From: Symbiodinium kawagutii
Lineage: Eukaryota > Sar > Dinophyceae > Suessiales > Symbiodiniaceae
DNA: 64,000 nt
Reading direction: 5' to 3'
Assembly (NCBI GenBank): GCA_009767595.1
Contig: VSDK01004699.1
Location: 80,605 to 144,604, forward strand
Made by a program: the position numbers and the translations under genes. Below are positions 47,440 to 58,080 of the stretch, one piece after another (positions within the stretch are counted from its first letter, which is position 1; every line of letters starts with the position of its first letter). The notes under the pieces were generated by a model. That model ran no database searches and was not told the DNA's origin. It worked only from the letters and a program-made list of their open reading frames with translations.

Positions 47440-48530
47440 CTATACAAATGAAGGCTTTTTGGGGGGCCAAGGGTTACCACTATTCACAGCTTGGGTTGAT
47501 GAATCTCCCATAGCTCAAAAATTCAATGTTGAATTGTACGCTGGTTTGTGCTTGGAACCGACTCTGATCTCAGCAAACTTGGAGTGCGTGGTTGTAAGCC
47601 ACTTCCTTATTTGCGTTTCCAGCTGTGTCGCCATCCCATCTTGTCTTTTCGGGATGGCTGGCTACCTCCCAACATGATTGCGAGTTTAGAGGGATGCACC
47701 TTCCCAATACATGCTACCTCCTATGCAACTCGCATAGTCTGTGAGCACGTGGGCATTTTCCGTCGTGGGTATCATACTTGGGCCGCACCAAAACAAATTC
47801 ATGGTGGCCAATAGAAGGGGCAGCCACACCCCTGAAGGTCTTCTAGTTTCTTTCCAAGTCGGTAGGGCCGACTTGGGCACCAAGGCATCCAAGGAAGCCA
47901 TGAACAACAGTGACAGTGCCCAAGGCCGTAAACATAAACTGTTGCTATGGTGTTAATTGGTGCCAATTTAGAACGTAGGTTTGCCAATGAAGTGCCATGG
48001 TATAAAAATATGCAAATACAAAACAAGATGGAGAAAATCTTGCCATGGTTTGAACGGCTGAACTGTTGGTCACAACCACCAATTTTTCTCAAGCATCACG
48101 TGGCCACGCTTGACCACTGTGATTGACCACTTGGTCGGGGCTTTTCTCGTACGGACAAATGATGCACGTAAACCGTCAGCCATTCTTAACCCTCAATCAC
48201 CAGTGACTAACCAGTATATAATGATTATTGATTTTAACTTACCAAAATGAACAAGAATTAACTACAGCAACATTCACTTGTATAGTTGACCGTGGTTGAT
48301 TCCTGTAACATCGACCATTATCTATGATCATTTAACTCAACAAGCACAATTGAACCTACTTCACCATTTAACTCTAGTAAATATATAATAAACATAATTT
48401 GACCTACTTCACCATCATAATATACAAGCATCATTGACCTAATTCACCATTTAAACCACTATAATAACCCTTGCTATCCCTTGCTCATCAGATCTCCTGG
48501 AACCCATGATGGCAAGCGCCCAGGCAGGCC
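47440..48530. other. Intron-like sequence, no gene seen
   Basis: No exon signature; CACCATTTAACTC words increase towards the exon at 48536. Confidence 0.4.
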
Positions 48531-48535
48531 TTAAC

Positions 48536-48582
48536 CATCTGTCCCACCACTCCAGAGCCAGGCTGGCGGAATCTGCGGCGAC
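48536..48582 (-). CDS. Coding exon, unassigned
   Basis: Acceptor CCCCATGAG then VAADSASLALEWWDR plus TG, donor GTTAAG. Its phase-2 end is completed to Cys by the exon at 47294-47379. Confidence 0.55.
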
Positions 48583-49440
48583 CTCATGGGGGAAATTCAT
48601 TGGAAAATGGTTGGGTAGACCATGTAGCTTGGGTAACTCATAGGAAAATCAAAGGAAAATGATTGTGTAAATCATGCAGCTTCAATAATTTCATAGGACA
48701 ATTGAAGGAAATCATGGGCAAATCACAGGAAAACGATAAGAAAAACACAGGAAAATCAGCTTGGCAATTTGACCCTGAATGAAGCTAAAGCCTTGGTTTA
48801 GCTTCATAGGGGAGGTACCAATTTTGCAGTTGCCATGACGAACCCAACCGATGGTGTATTCATCTGGGGCTGGCATTACCGAGCACCAATCGGGGATCTG
48901 AAAGCCAGATTCGCCTGGAAATAAGACCCTGCACACAAAATCTCAAGACACAGCATTGACCAAAAAATGACATATGGTGTTCATTGGTCTTCTATCGCCA
49001 TCATTTGCATCGCCAGCCCGTGCACTCAAGTGGCTCACGGTCGCCTTGTCCGGTAGTTCCAGGTCCTGTAAATCTTCACCCGCCGCCAACCTGGCAATAG
49101 CAAATGGAAATCACAGATTTGACCGGTATCCTTAGCATCATGAACTCATGTTTGTAGGGGGTTGATGACGGTTTACTCATACTTGCAAGTTGATTACCAT
49201 GCTTTGCGATGGGTAACCAATGGCTACTTAGGGCTTAGTATCCAACAAAATAGCCAGCAAATGCCAACAGTAATGGGAGATCCAGCTTTTAAACACCCCC
49301 CCAATGGTAAATCACAAGCTGTCTATGGTGAACCTGGGGGTGGTCAATTGATACCCACTGGTCCCAATCTGCCGCTTGAGCAGCTTAATGCTTGCTGCTG
49401 GGAAGTTGATGTCTGGACAAAAGTATACCCTATCATCGGC

Positions 49441-49568
49441 TATTTGGCTATGAGTCGATATTAACCAACCAATAATTGGGGATAATGACCAACAATAATC
49501 AATAATAAGGGAAACAATGGTTAATGATAGGGGCACCACAGGTACGGGGTTTTGACCCACCGCCATAT
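49441..49568. mobile_element. TIR element, family 3 copy
   Basis: Left TTTGGCTATGAGTCGATATT and right GGGTTTTGACCCACCGCCAT are inverted-complement ends; core GGGATAATGACCAACAATA. Confidence 0.6.
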
Positions 49569-50850
49569 TTCGAACTCGATATTGCACAGTACACCGATTG
49601 ATTTTAAGGAATGGGAACCATAAGTTACAACAACCAGTTTGGATCTCAAAAATTGAGACCCAACCAATATACCGCCGGCTGATGATTCATGTTCAAAAAG
49701 TTGGCCTTAAAGGTTAAACAAGCGTGAATTAATTGTTAAGCAATGGTGGACTGATGATTAAGCATGGCTTAGCATCATGTCATGCCCACACTCATGTGCA
49801 GTCTCAAAGCCAATCTTTCACAAGAGTACTGGATGGAAACATGGCACTGGACACAACATCCCAAAACTCAGCTGCGACGATTTCAATCCCGAGATGGGGT
49901 GTTTCTCCACATAGGAGGAGGCCCGCCAAATCATCCAGGTTTGATGTTTAAGGCAATAAGCCATCAATTTTGGGGGAGTCCCCACTTTTTTGAAAGTTCC
50001 TTTTTTGTTCACAAGCTCTTACTGTTGGACCTGCTAGTAGCCATGGGTGAAACATCACAAACCATCGTAAACCGGCAGCAAAATAAATTATTGCGCACAA
50101 ACCTATATGGATCAATTTTTCTACCTCTGAATCTCTTGGCATCATTCGTGATTGGCGTCCTCACCGGCAGTTGCCAACCAGTCTTCTTTGTTGCAATAGT
50201 CACCACTGCCACCTCTCGTCAACCAGGAACTTTTTGACATTTCAGCTACGAACTGTCATGAGTTCATCGATTACAGACACTACTCAACTATTGTTCCTCG
50301 ATTGATTGTCAACCAGCATCAACGCCCGAAATCAATTTTTAATCATTCAAGGATTTAACCATCACTAACCATCATTAATCAACCATGATTATCAATCATC
50401 AACCATGATTCGCCATTAACTGACCCCCCAGTTATGCAATCATCAATTAGCCACAAAATATTGTCCAGTCGAATCATAGCTAAACACTACCAGCCATTAT
50501 GAACCATAATCAACAAACATTAATTACATACTCAATCATGATTGATCATGAAACTGACCCTTCAACTAACCATTCAACCAACTTTTGCTAAGCATTCAAC
50601 TACGCATTATCAACCACTACTGACGATTCAATAGTTGATCAACCAATGAATGGGCAACATCTCTCTCTCTCTCTCTCCATCGCCATCGGATGGGCCACCG
50701 TTTGTAACCATTACCAATCAGCAAACCATGATCATGAGTCAATGGTCAACCAATGTTAACCACCATAACAATTCACCGGCCTTTTACCATTCATTTGCCT
50801 ATTCATGGTGAACCTATGGGTGAATAATTCACATTAATTGGCATCATCAA

Positions 50851-50949
50851 CTGGTTGGTGGTTTCAACCCCTATGAAAAATATTAGTCAACCAACAAATT
50901 GTTGATAACTACTAGGGAAAATAAAACATGTCAATCAAACCACCAACTA
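50851..50949. mobile_element. TIR element, family 2 copy
   Basis: CTGGTTGGTGGTTTCAACCC at left, CAAACCACCAACTATAG at right, core AATATTAGTCAACCAACA and GGGAAAATAAAACATG. Confidence 0.7.
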
Positions 50950-51331
50950 TAGTAGCTGTTGAACAACTATATGTTGCTTAGTATCCCCTACCATAAGCCA
51001 TTACAAACCAACCCACCCAACCAGTGAATGGCAAAAACGTACTATCACCCATTCATTTGCCACCGATGCCTGGACGCCATGACCAGCTGCTTGGCTTTGA
51101 AACACACGATGAAGGGGTCCTGAAGCCATGGCTGTGTGGTTGTGATGTCATGGTCACAAGGTGGACCCCCTGGTTATAAGTTGATTAATAAGCCATTTAA
51201 CAAGCTAGTTATATCTTCCATAACTGCTAGCTACCCTAGTTATAAGCCAACTTAGCTAAGCAAGGGGGCCCACCTTGTAAGAATGGGGGAATACGATCAT
51301 TTGGTGAACGAACACTTCTGGTAGCTCAGTC

Positions 51332-51383
51332 GCTCCCCCTTTAAAGGGCTAGGGCAGGAGACCCCTGGCTCCTGGCCTCACTC
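51332..51383 (+). repeat. Family 5 element, cut by gap
   Basis: CGCTCCCCCTTTAAAGGGCT then ACCCCTGGCTCCTGGCCTCA up to the N run. The first part recurs at 59877-59896. Confidence 0.55.
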
Positions 51384-51393
51384 NNNNNNNNNN
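51384..51393. other. Assembly gap (10 N)
   Basis: Unresolved bases next to a dispersed repeat. Confidence 1.
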
Positions 51394-51845
51394 CCGCCAG
51401 AATCATGGTGAACTTAGGGTTAGGTCATGGTCAAGTAATGGTTGATGGTGAAGCTGGTTGACTTGATGGCGATGGTTCATCATGGTTATACCAGCTGGTT
51501 AACCTCATTCACGGTCAATGATGGTTAAGAATGGTTGATTGCTCGCTAACTAGTTGCTAATGGTTCGTGGCTAGTGCTGATCGATGACCATCAGTTGACC
51601 ACTATCCAAAAATTGAGCAATCATTGTTTACGGTGAATTGACCGTGAACTAAGCACGAACCAAGCATAAATTCACCGCTGTTTGTGGTTGATTAATGGTC
51701 AAAAATGGTTTGTTCCTGTCAACCGTCATCCAAAATTCCTAACCAGCATTAAATATTACTAATCATAATTTACGATCATTAGCCATCACTAATCAACCGT
51801 GAATCATTCATCCACCATTCACTAGCCATTATTAAGCATGACGAC

Positions 51846-51943
51846 TCTTTGGTAAACTAACCTGGAAGTCGGAAATCACCCTTTTCAACAGGTAAACCCC
51901 TACAAATGATCAATTTTCCACTTCCGGGTTGGTTTGCCAGAGT
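51846..51943. mobile_element. TIR element, family 4, best copy
   Basis: CTTTGGTAAACTAACCTGGA at left pairs with CCGGGTTGGTTTGCCAGAG at right; length about 98 bp. Confidence 0.7.
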
Positions 51944-52103
51944 GCATTGGTAACCAGTATCACTACTTCACATTTCGCAAACTCATGTAAATAGGCATCA
52001 TAACCAACTGTGGTCACAAGGTTGCCATCAATAGGTAAGCGTCATAAGGGCCAAGTTTGACCCACAAGCAGCACAAGCATAACAAACCACTGTGCACCTT
52101 AAC

Positions 52104-52206
52104 CCTGAGGGAGATCCGGTTGCTGTCGAGACACCGCTGCCACCACCCAGAGGTAGCGGAGGGCCAAAGGCACCAAACCAGGACTGCGGTGCATGCGGTG
52201 CCAAGC
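52104..52206 (-). CDS. Coding exon, unassigned
   Basis: Acceptor GCACGGTCAG then AWHRMHRSPGLVPLALRYLW VVAAVSRQQPDLPQ, donor G|GTTAAG. Phase-0 start matches the exon at 53157-53198. A second frame (LGTACTAVLVWCLW...) is open as well. Confidence 0.45.
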
Positions 52207-53156
52207 CTGACCGTGCCCGGCTGGGACGAATTCATGGCGGGTGATGGTTAGGAACTGGTATATGTTAACCTTACTGGATATTTGTTGGTGGTATGGTATT
52301 AGCCATTCATTAGCCATTCATTAGCCATTTGCCATCAATGATGGTTATGATGGTGAACTGATGATTACTTCACGGCTAATCAATGGTTGATGATGGGTCA
52401 TTGATGGTTGATGGCTAATTCATGGTTAATGATTACGCTTGATAAATGTTAACATTACGGGATATTCATGGTCAAATACTAGTTCAGCGTTGGTAAATGT
52501 TGCACTAGTGGTTCGCAGTCACTGGAAAAGCAACAATCCTGGGGCACTTGGGGGTGAATCCACACACATAGCACCCCCCAACCTTCCACCTTCGCCAAAA
52601 CCTTAGGTTTGACATGGGGCCGCTGGAGAATCAAAGTGCCATCCCAGGTGGTACCAAACCTCAAAGTACCCGCTTCCCGCAACTCCGCCCTCCTACTGTG
52701 ATGGGTAAAAATCCAGAAGTCACATGAACTGGCCATTCACTCACCGTGCTCACCCTTCACAAGTTGGCAGCCATCTGTTTCCGTATAGCGGCGTAGAGCC
52801 ATAAATTTGCATGCAACAAATGCAGAAAGTCTTTGGAAAGGCCATCACCCTGCCACATGGATAGTGAAGCATGTCGGAAACCACCCAAGCATTCCTAAAT
52901 GTCCTATTTTGTGTGATTCCGACCTGGCAAGCTATGTTTAAGTCAGAAGTCCTGAAGTTGGGATTCCAAGATTGCTGGAATTTTTTTGGCCCTGAGATAA
53001 CTGCCACTGGCCAAGATCCGTAGGCTTGCAAAGCTCCGGGGCATCCTGTGCTCACGATAGGTTCACTGAAATATGCTATTTCGAGCTGGTCTCATGGCCA
53101 AAAAAGTTGAAATAAGTGTCCCTCCTGAATCACCGGATCTCCATCAACGGGGCCAC

Positions 53157-53198
53157 CTGAAGTCCTCTGTTTTTTCTCCGCAGTTTCACGGTTCTTCG
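53157..53198 (-). CDS. Small basic exon
   Basis: Acceptor TTTCCCTGGCCAG, codons RRTVKLRRKNRGLQ, donor CAG|GTGGCC, phase 0 at both ends. Confidence 0.45.
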
Positions 53199-53469
53199 CT
53201 GGCCAGGGAAACCCTAGAGGTGAGAGAAGCAAAGCAGAAAGTGTCCTGGTTTTGTTGCACCAGCTTCTACCAAGAACCATCGACTAACCATGTTGAGCCT
53301 GAAAGTCATTGTGGCTACGCCTTCAACATCTCACCATGGTGTAGCCAAAACAGCTAACCATTGACTAACCAAGCTGCAACCTACACAGCTGACCAAAGAA
53401 CTTCTCTCCTCTGCTGCTCCGCAGTTGCTATCAGAGTCCAGGGCCGAGCGGTGGAAGCATAAAATCCAC

Positions 53470-53576
53470 CGTTTCCCAGCGCACGGGGCGTTCAATGATC
53501 CCCGGCCGCTGCTTCTTGGGAGGCTTCTTCTTGTGGTAGAAATATGGCAAAGGGATCCTGCGGAGCTTCGCGCCAG
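53470..53576 (-). CDS. Coding exon, basic
   Basis: After ATTGACTGAAAG the frame reads AKLRRIPLPYFYHKKKPPKK QRPGIIERPVRWET with donor GTGGAT; it would otherwise run to a TGA at 53431. The two leading bases complete an Ala codon from the exon at 54042-54144. Confidence 0.6.
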
Positions 53577-54041
53577 CTTTCAGTCAATCCGGTATTGCCC
53601 TATATGGTGATCTAGGGGGGGAAGGGGGAAAGAAACATGAGTTCTAGAAAGAAATCTCATTCATTGTGTAACAGGGATGTTCCTGCCACGGTGGTGCTTA
53701 ACCAAAGCACGTGACTGATGTCTAGGCAATTTTCAGGCTGGTAGACATTAACAACCGCTCCCTTGGGCTTCCTCCTCAGCCACAGTGGAACACCTGATCA
53801 CTGGTGTTTAGGTCAAAGGTGATCAATAGCCACAATACGCAGCAATAGTAGTCAACAATTCTTGCTCAGCAAGTAGCTAGTCAGAAACTGAACAATGATA
53901 CATGATACAGTATTGGAAAGTCATGACACCAATGACGGCATAGCAATTCTGCAACGGAACAAGGGCCCGGTGTTGCAACGGCAGCTGCTTGTGATGCCGC
54001 TGGTCCCTCGCTGCTCAGTTCAATCCACACCCATGCAGCAC

Positions 54042-54144
54042 CGCGGGTCATTCTCCTTCGTCGGTGGGGTCCAGCGATCGGATCCTCGCCCTCCATGTCG
54101 GAGTTGGAGGTGTCACTTTCACTGGAATCCAACGGCACTTCGAC
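54042..54144 (-). CDS. Coding exon, acidic then basic
   Basis: Acceptor TTGGACAAAG, then VEVPLDSSESDTSNSDMEGE DPIAGPHRRRRMTR, donor G|GTGCTG. The Ser/Asp/Glu stretch looks like a disordered, phosphorylatable linker. Phase joins 53470-53576 (and 54190-54248 upstream). Confidence 0.6.
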
Positions 54145-54189
54145 CTTTGTCCAACCTGCAAGGAGCCAGGTGTTGAGTCAGGTGCTAAC

Positions 54190-54248
54190 CTCCCAAGCCC
54201 GTGGCAAATTTCGGTATCCCTCAGCGTGTGTTCCAATGATCGCGTACA
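54190..54248 (-). CDS. Coding exon, unassigned
   Basis: Acceptor GCTTAAACAAG, then YAIIGTHAEGYRNLPRAWE, donor GTTAGC, ending in phase 0 to join VEVPLDSS. The alternative frame CTRSLEHTLRDTEICHG cannot be excluded. Confidence 0.5.
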
Positions 54249-54421
54249 CTTGTTTAAGCAGGATCCTTGATATTTCATGAGGACGGCGATGTAGGAGTGA
54301 GGTTGGCCAAACAAAACGAAAGTTGGAGAGAAAGCATGTTTGCTATGTGTATCTGCTGCCCTTCCAACATCCAACTGCCCAACTATCACCAGCAGCCGGC
54401 GCCTGAGACTGTCGTTGTTAC

Positions 54422-54502
54422 CTTGTCCTGGCTTTCCGGCGCTTTCTTGCCCTTGGCTTTCCGGTCTGGTCGCCACACGTGCTGCATGTACACCAACGAC
54501 GC
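54422..54502 (-). CDS. Coding exon, unassigned
   Basis: Acceptor AAGTCGACAG, 27 codons ASLVYMQHVWRPDRKAKGKK APESQDK, donor GTAACA. GC3 is high (21 of 27) in this frame against about a third in the alternative. Confidence 0.6.
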
Positions 54503-54561
54503 CTGTCGACTTCACCCATCTGACTCCACGGTCACTGGTCTAGACAACTGTGAATCCAAAA

Positions 54562-54660
54562 CTGGTTGGTGGCTTCAACCCCTATAAACAATATTAGTCA
54601 ACCAACCACTTATTTAATGAATATTAGGGAAAATAAAAAATGTTGGAAACTACCAACCAG
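54562..54660. mobile_element. TIR element, family 2 copy
   Basis: CTGGTTGGTGGCTTCAACCC at left and GGAAACTACCAACCAG at right, same core as the 50851 copy; lies in an intron. Confidence 0.7.
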
Positions 54661-55101
54661 AAAAAAATGCCCTCCCGCAAGTGCTTGACTTGCTGCCTAA
54701 ACCTCTCACCTTCCAATGGAAGGTCGCCATCATTGACATAGTACGGCAGCTCAAGCTATGAATGTTCACCCCAAAATGTCTAACTCCGCCATCGCTTGTT
54801 GAAAATAGCAATTCCAACTTGTTGCCAAACAATCTTGATCCACGTGTTCGCTGCCCATGATAATCTTGCAACTATCGAGGACGACAATTATGGTTGCAAC
54901 CGGTTCACGAATTATATTGTACATGTGTTTTAAAATATACAACCAACATGGTGACGCATGTCCTGACAGAACCGAAATCCACCATAGCCTACTGAAGCCA
55001 GATTTCTAATTCAAATTTCTTGCACAGGGCCATGTATCTCTCCCTCTCTATATCTCTACCATTTTGCTACCACTGAGTCTTGCTGGTCATCTCATCATTA
55101 C

Positions 55102-55272
55102 CGGCAGCCCTTGACATCTCTCCCAGCTTGAATCTGGAAAGCAACAAGGTCAGTTGCCCCGTCACATTGGGTATGCCAACAAAAGTCCTGGGGGGATCCT
55201 CCGAAATGTGGATTGACCCAGCGACCAGGTGTGCTGACAGGCTCTCTGCCTCTATTCGCTCCGAAATCCAAA
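55102..55272 (-). CDS. Coding exon, unassigned, frame offset from its neighbour
   Basis: VWISERIEAESLSAHLVAGS, IHISEDPPRTFVGIPNVTGQ and LTLLLSRFKLGEMSR run open to a GTAATG donor (or a GC donor nine bases earlier). It is separated by only 22 bases, in another frame, from the exon at 55294-55387. Confidence 0.55.
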
Positions 55273-55293
55273 CCTCTGCGGTGAAACCCTGGC

Positions 55294-55387
55294 CTGTGGC
55301 ATGGTGTCCAGCAGCACGTATCGCTCCACGTTCTTCGTCGACGCTTCGAAAATGAAACGATAGCCCAATGCACCCGGGAACCAGCCA
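55294..55387 (-). CDS. Coding exon, unassigned
   Basis: Acceptor CCAAGGACAG, then GWFPGALGYRFIFEASTKNV ERYVLLDTMPQ and possibly a GC donor. The leading T completes Cys from the exon at 56408-56457. No family is recognised. Confidence 0.62.
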
Positions 55388-55511
55388 CTGTCCTTGGTTG
55401 GTTCGCATGAGCAGTGATAGGGCACATAACCAACAGCAAGAAAGGGATCCAACCAACAATTGCAGGAAGGATACAACCAACAAGGTAGCTCCTTGGTTCC
55501 CCCTTTGAAGA

Positions 55512-55626
55512 TATAACGTGGTTTCTGAAAACAGGGGCGCCCCACAATTCATCCAGCTTATAAACCATTTACAGCAATAAACCGACCATTCTTGGGGTTC
55601 CCTATTTTTGAGAAACCACCATATGG
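55512..55626. mobile_element. TIR element, family 1 copy
   Basis: ATAACGTGGTTTCTGAAAAC, GGGGCGCCCC at left; TTCCCTATTTTTGAGAAACC, ACCATATGG at right. Core TTCATCCAGCTTATAAACCA. Confidence 0.7.
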
Positions 55627-56407
55627 ATACACCTAGCTCCTTGGCTCCCTTCCAACCGCAAGCCAGCCCCTTTCAGAACAGCACCCTCCTAGTTTGATGG
55701 GTAAAAACTATGGTCAAATGATGGCTATAAACATCCACCAAAGGCCAAAACAATCAAGTACCACTGCGAAGCGGATCATCAGCTCAGACCATTGTGAATC
55801 ACGTCGTTGTAGGTGTTTTCGCCTTTAGGTGCGTAGCATCGCTCTGCTAGTCCCAGTCATATGCGAAAAACAATCCCCAAATGAAAGCTAGGAAAACTCG
55901 CGGTATGCACCCGTTTTGAACATGCTCCAACTACCTATCACCATGCAGCAGCAAATGTAATATCCCCCATTATCCCCCATTGTCACTATTGAAACTAATT
56001 ACCTGTTGCAGACGGTCCAATTTGGTATTCTATCCGCTCCAGGACGGATGTACTGAGGAATATACAGCTATCGTCTCACTGTATCACGCATTTGTAGCCC
56101 TTGTCAATCATCAATGAACGATTACTAGCCAAAACAATCCATTGTGAACTACTACTATCCGCTATTAGCCAGTCCAGTACTACCTGTGGTTGCCCATGAT
56201 CGACCACAACCATGATTGACAATTTCGGATTGACAATCAAAAATCAACCACTGAATAACCATCCTGGAGTTCATTGTTAACTAGTTTCCACCATTTGGTT
56301 GGAACATATTGGAACACTCCGTGTAGCTCCAAACCGCCACCGGTTTAATGGGATAGCACAACAAATAGCCCTGGCTACGCCAGTTCACCATCCACTCCTT
56401 AATTCAC

Positions 56408-56457
56408 CAAGCGTCGCCCAGCAAGAGGCCTTGCTCATCCGGGAAGACCAGCTTCAC
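56408..56457 (-). CDS. Coding exon, unassigned
   Basis: Acceptor CGTGCCTCAG, then VKLVFPDEQGLLLGDA plus TG, donor GTGAAT. Phases match exons at 57625-57757 and 55294-55387. Confidence 0.6.
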
Positions 56458-56624
56458 CTGAGGCACGATGATCAAAGGCGTCAAAGCAAAGTCTCAATGA
56501 GACTTTGCTGAGATCATGATAAGGGCACCAGCTATGCACTAAAGTTTCCAGCTCTGTCGCCGTAAGGAAGGCAATTACACGGTTGATGGCTTCAACAGGT
56601 TTCAACCCCTATGAAAAATGTGCT

Positions 56625-56706
56625 GATCAACCAACAAACCAACCAACCAAACAACCAAACAAACAACCAAACAAACAACCAACCAACCCAGCAAGCAACC
56701 AACCAA
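56625..56706. repeat. AACC/AAAC tandem low complexity
   Basis: Roughly 80 bp of AACCAACCAAACAACC units joined to a family 2 TIR remnant on the left. Confidence 0.85.
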
Positions 56707-56781
56707 CTAAATGTTGATAAAATAAATCAGGCTATTAATGAATAATGGCCAAGGGACCAGTATCACCCACCGTATGGTGAC

Positions 56782-56885
56782 CTGGTTGGTGGCTTCAACC
56801 TGTCAAAAATATGCTTGTCAATCAACCGATCATTTGTCAATACATTTGGAAAAATGCACAAAAAGGTACATAACCACCAAACAGA
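56782..56885. mobile_element. TIR element, family 2 copy
   Basis: CTGGTTGGTGGCTTCAACC at left, TACATAACCACCAAACAG at right; core diverged (ATGCTTGTCAATCAACC). Confidence 0.55.
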
Positions 56886-57303
56886 ATAACCAAATTAGCT
56901 GTGGTTGATGGGTTTTGGCAACTTGATGAGATGTGAGCAATTGCTGAGCTGTAATTGTTAATGATGTTTCACTGTTTAAAATTGATGGGTAGAGAGTGGT
57001 GATTAATTGCAAACACTTGTTCAATTGATGGCCAATGATCGGTCATCATACCGAATGATGGTCAGTGATGGTGCTTTGCTACAACCAAATTCCCAGCCGG
57101 TATGACCATGACCCCGTCATATTCCACGACTCTTTGATCTCTCAATGATGCAAGCACTGGCCAAGCGGCCTCAATTTGGTAAGTTGCTGATAGATGAACC
57201 TGATTGGTTCCCATGGATAGTGATCACAGTTTGCTTGTCAAACCAAAGGTATGCACTTCAGGTGGTCTCCTGATAATCGTGGGATAAGTTGCTGATCGAT
57301 TCC

Positions 57304-57408
57304 CTGGTTGGTGGTTTCAATCCCTATGAAAAGCATGCTTGTCAACCAACCATTTCTTAACAATTACATTAAGAAAATGCCAAAATTGTCAACCAAACCA
57401 CCAACCAG
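57304..57408. mobile_element. TIR element, family 2 copy
   Basis: CTGGTTGGTGGTTTCAATCC at left and CAAACCACCAACCAG at right. Confidence 0.7.
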
Positions 57409-57624
57409 TTATCGCCTATAGCTATTCTTGTTGCTTATTCTCCCCTATCATTCACCATTCTTAGCAACTATTGGCCATTGATAGCCATCAATAGCCATTA
57501 TGAACCACTATCAGCCATTATTAGCCGTAATTCGCCAATATTAGCCATTGTTATCCGTATTAATCCCTATTCTTAACCATTATTAGCCACTATTAACCAT
57601 TACTAACCACTCTAACACCACCAC

Positions 57625-57757
57625 CCCGCCCCTGCGGGCGCCCCGGGCGGCCTCCCAGCGCTTCCTCAGGTGGTCCGTCATGTCGGTGGGTTGGCACAAG
57701 CAGCTGCTGGGCGGCGCGGCGGCCCCCCGCTCCAGCGAGCTCTGGGCTGTCTGCTTC
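57625..57757 (-). CDS. Coding exon, unassigned
   Basis: Acceptor TCGGCTGCCAG, 44 codons including KQTAQSSLERGAAAPPSSCL, CQPTDMTDHLRKRWEAARGA and RRGG, donor GTGGTG. Left flank CCATTACTAACC-rich, right flank AACCATGGAAAC-type repeats. Phase 0 end joins VKLVFPDE. Confidence 0.62.
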
Positions 57758-57789
57758 CTGGCAGCCGAACCAGGAGGCGTGGGGAGCTG

Positions 57790-58080
57790 AACCAAGGTTT
57801 TGAACCATGAAAACCAGGGTTTTGAACCATGGAGACTATGGGTACCATAGAAACTATAGAGTTTCAACTATGGAAACTGGCTTTCGAAATGTTTCGAACT
57901 ATGGAAACCAGGCTTTTGAACCATGAAAACCAGGGTTTTGAACTATGGAAACTACCCTGGAAACTATGGTTTCAATATGTTTCAATCATGGAACCGGTGG
58001 ATACTACCATGGAACCGATGGATTTTACCATGGAAACCATGGCTTTTGCGATGGTCTTTGCCATGGTTTTGAATGGTTAA
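57790..58080. repeat. Degenerate TTTTGAACCATGGAAAC repeat
   Basis: Imperfect units of GGTTTTGAACCATGAAAACC and ACTATGGAAAC in the intron next to the exon; spurious Met/Glu-rich plus frames result. Confidence 0.75.

Larger units (their letters stand above)
48600..52090. other. Long stretch without a supported gene
   Basis: Contains TIR copies (49441-49568, 49888-49995, 50851-50949, 51846-51943), a (CT)n run at 50661-50677 and an N gap. Open frames at 49162-50237 lack splice or codon support. Confidence 0.45.
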
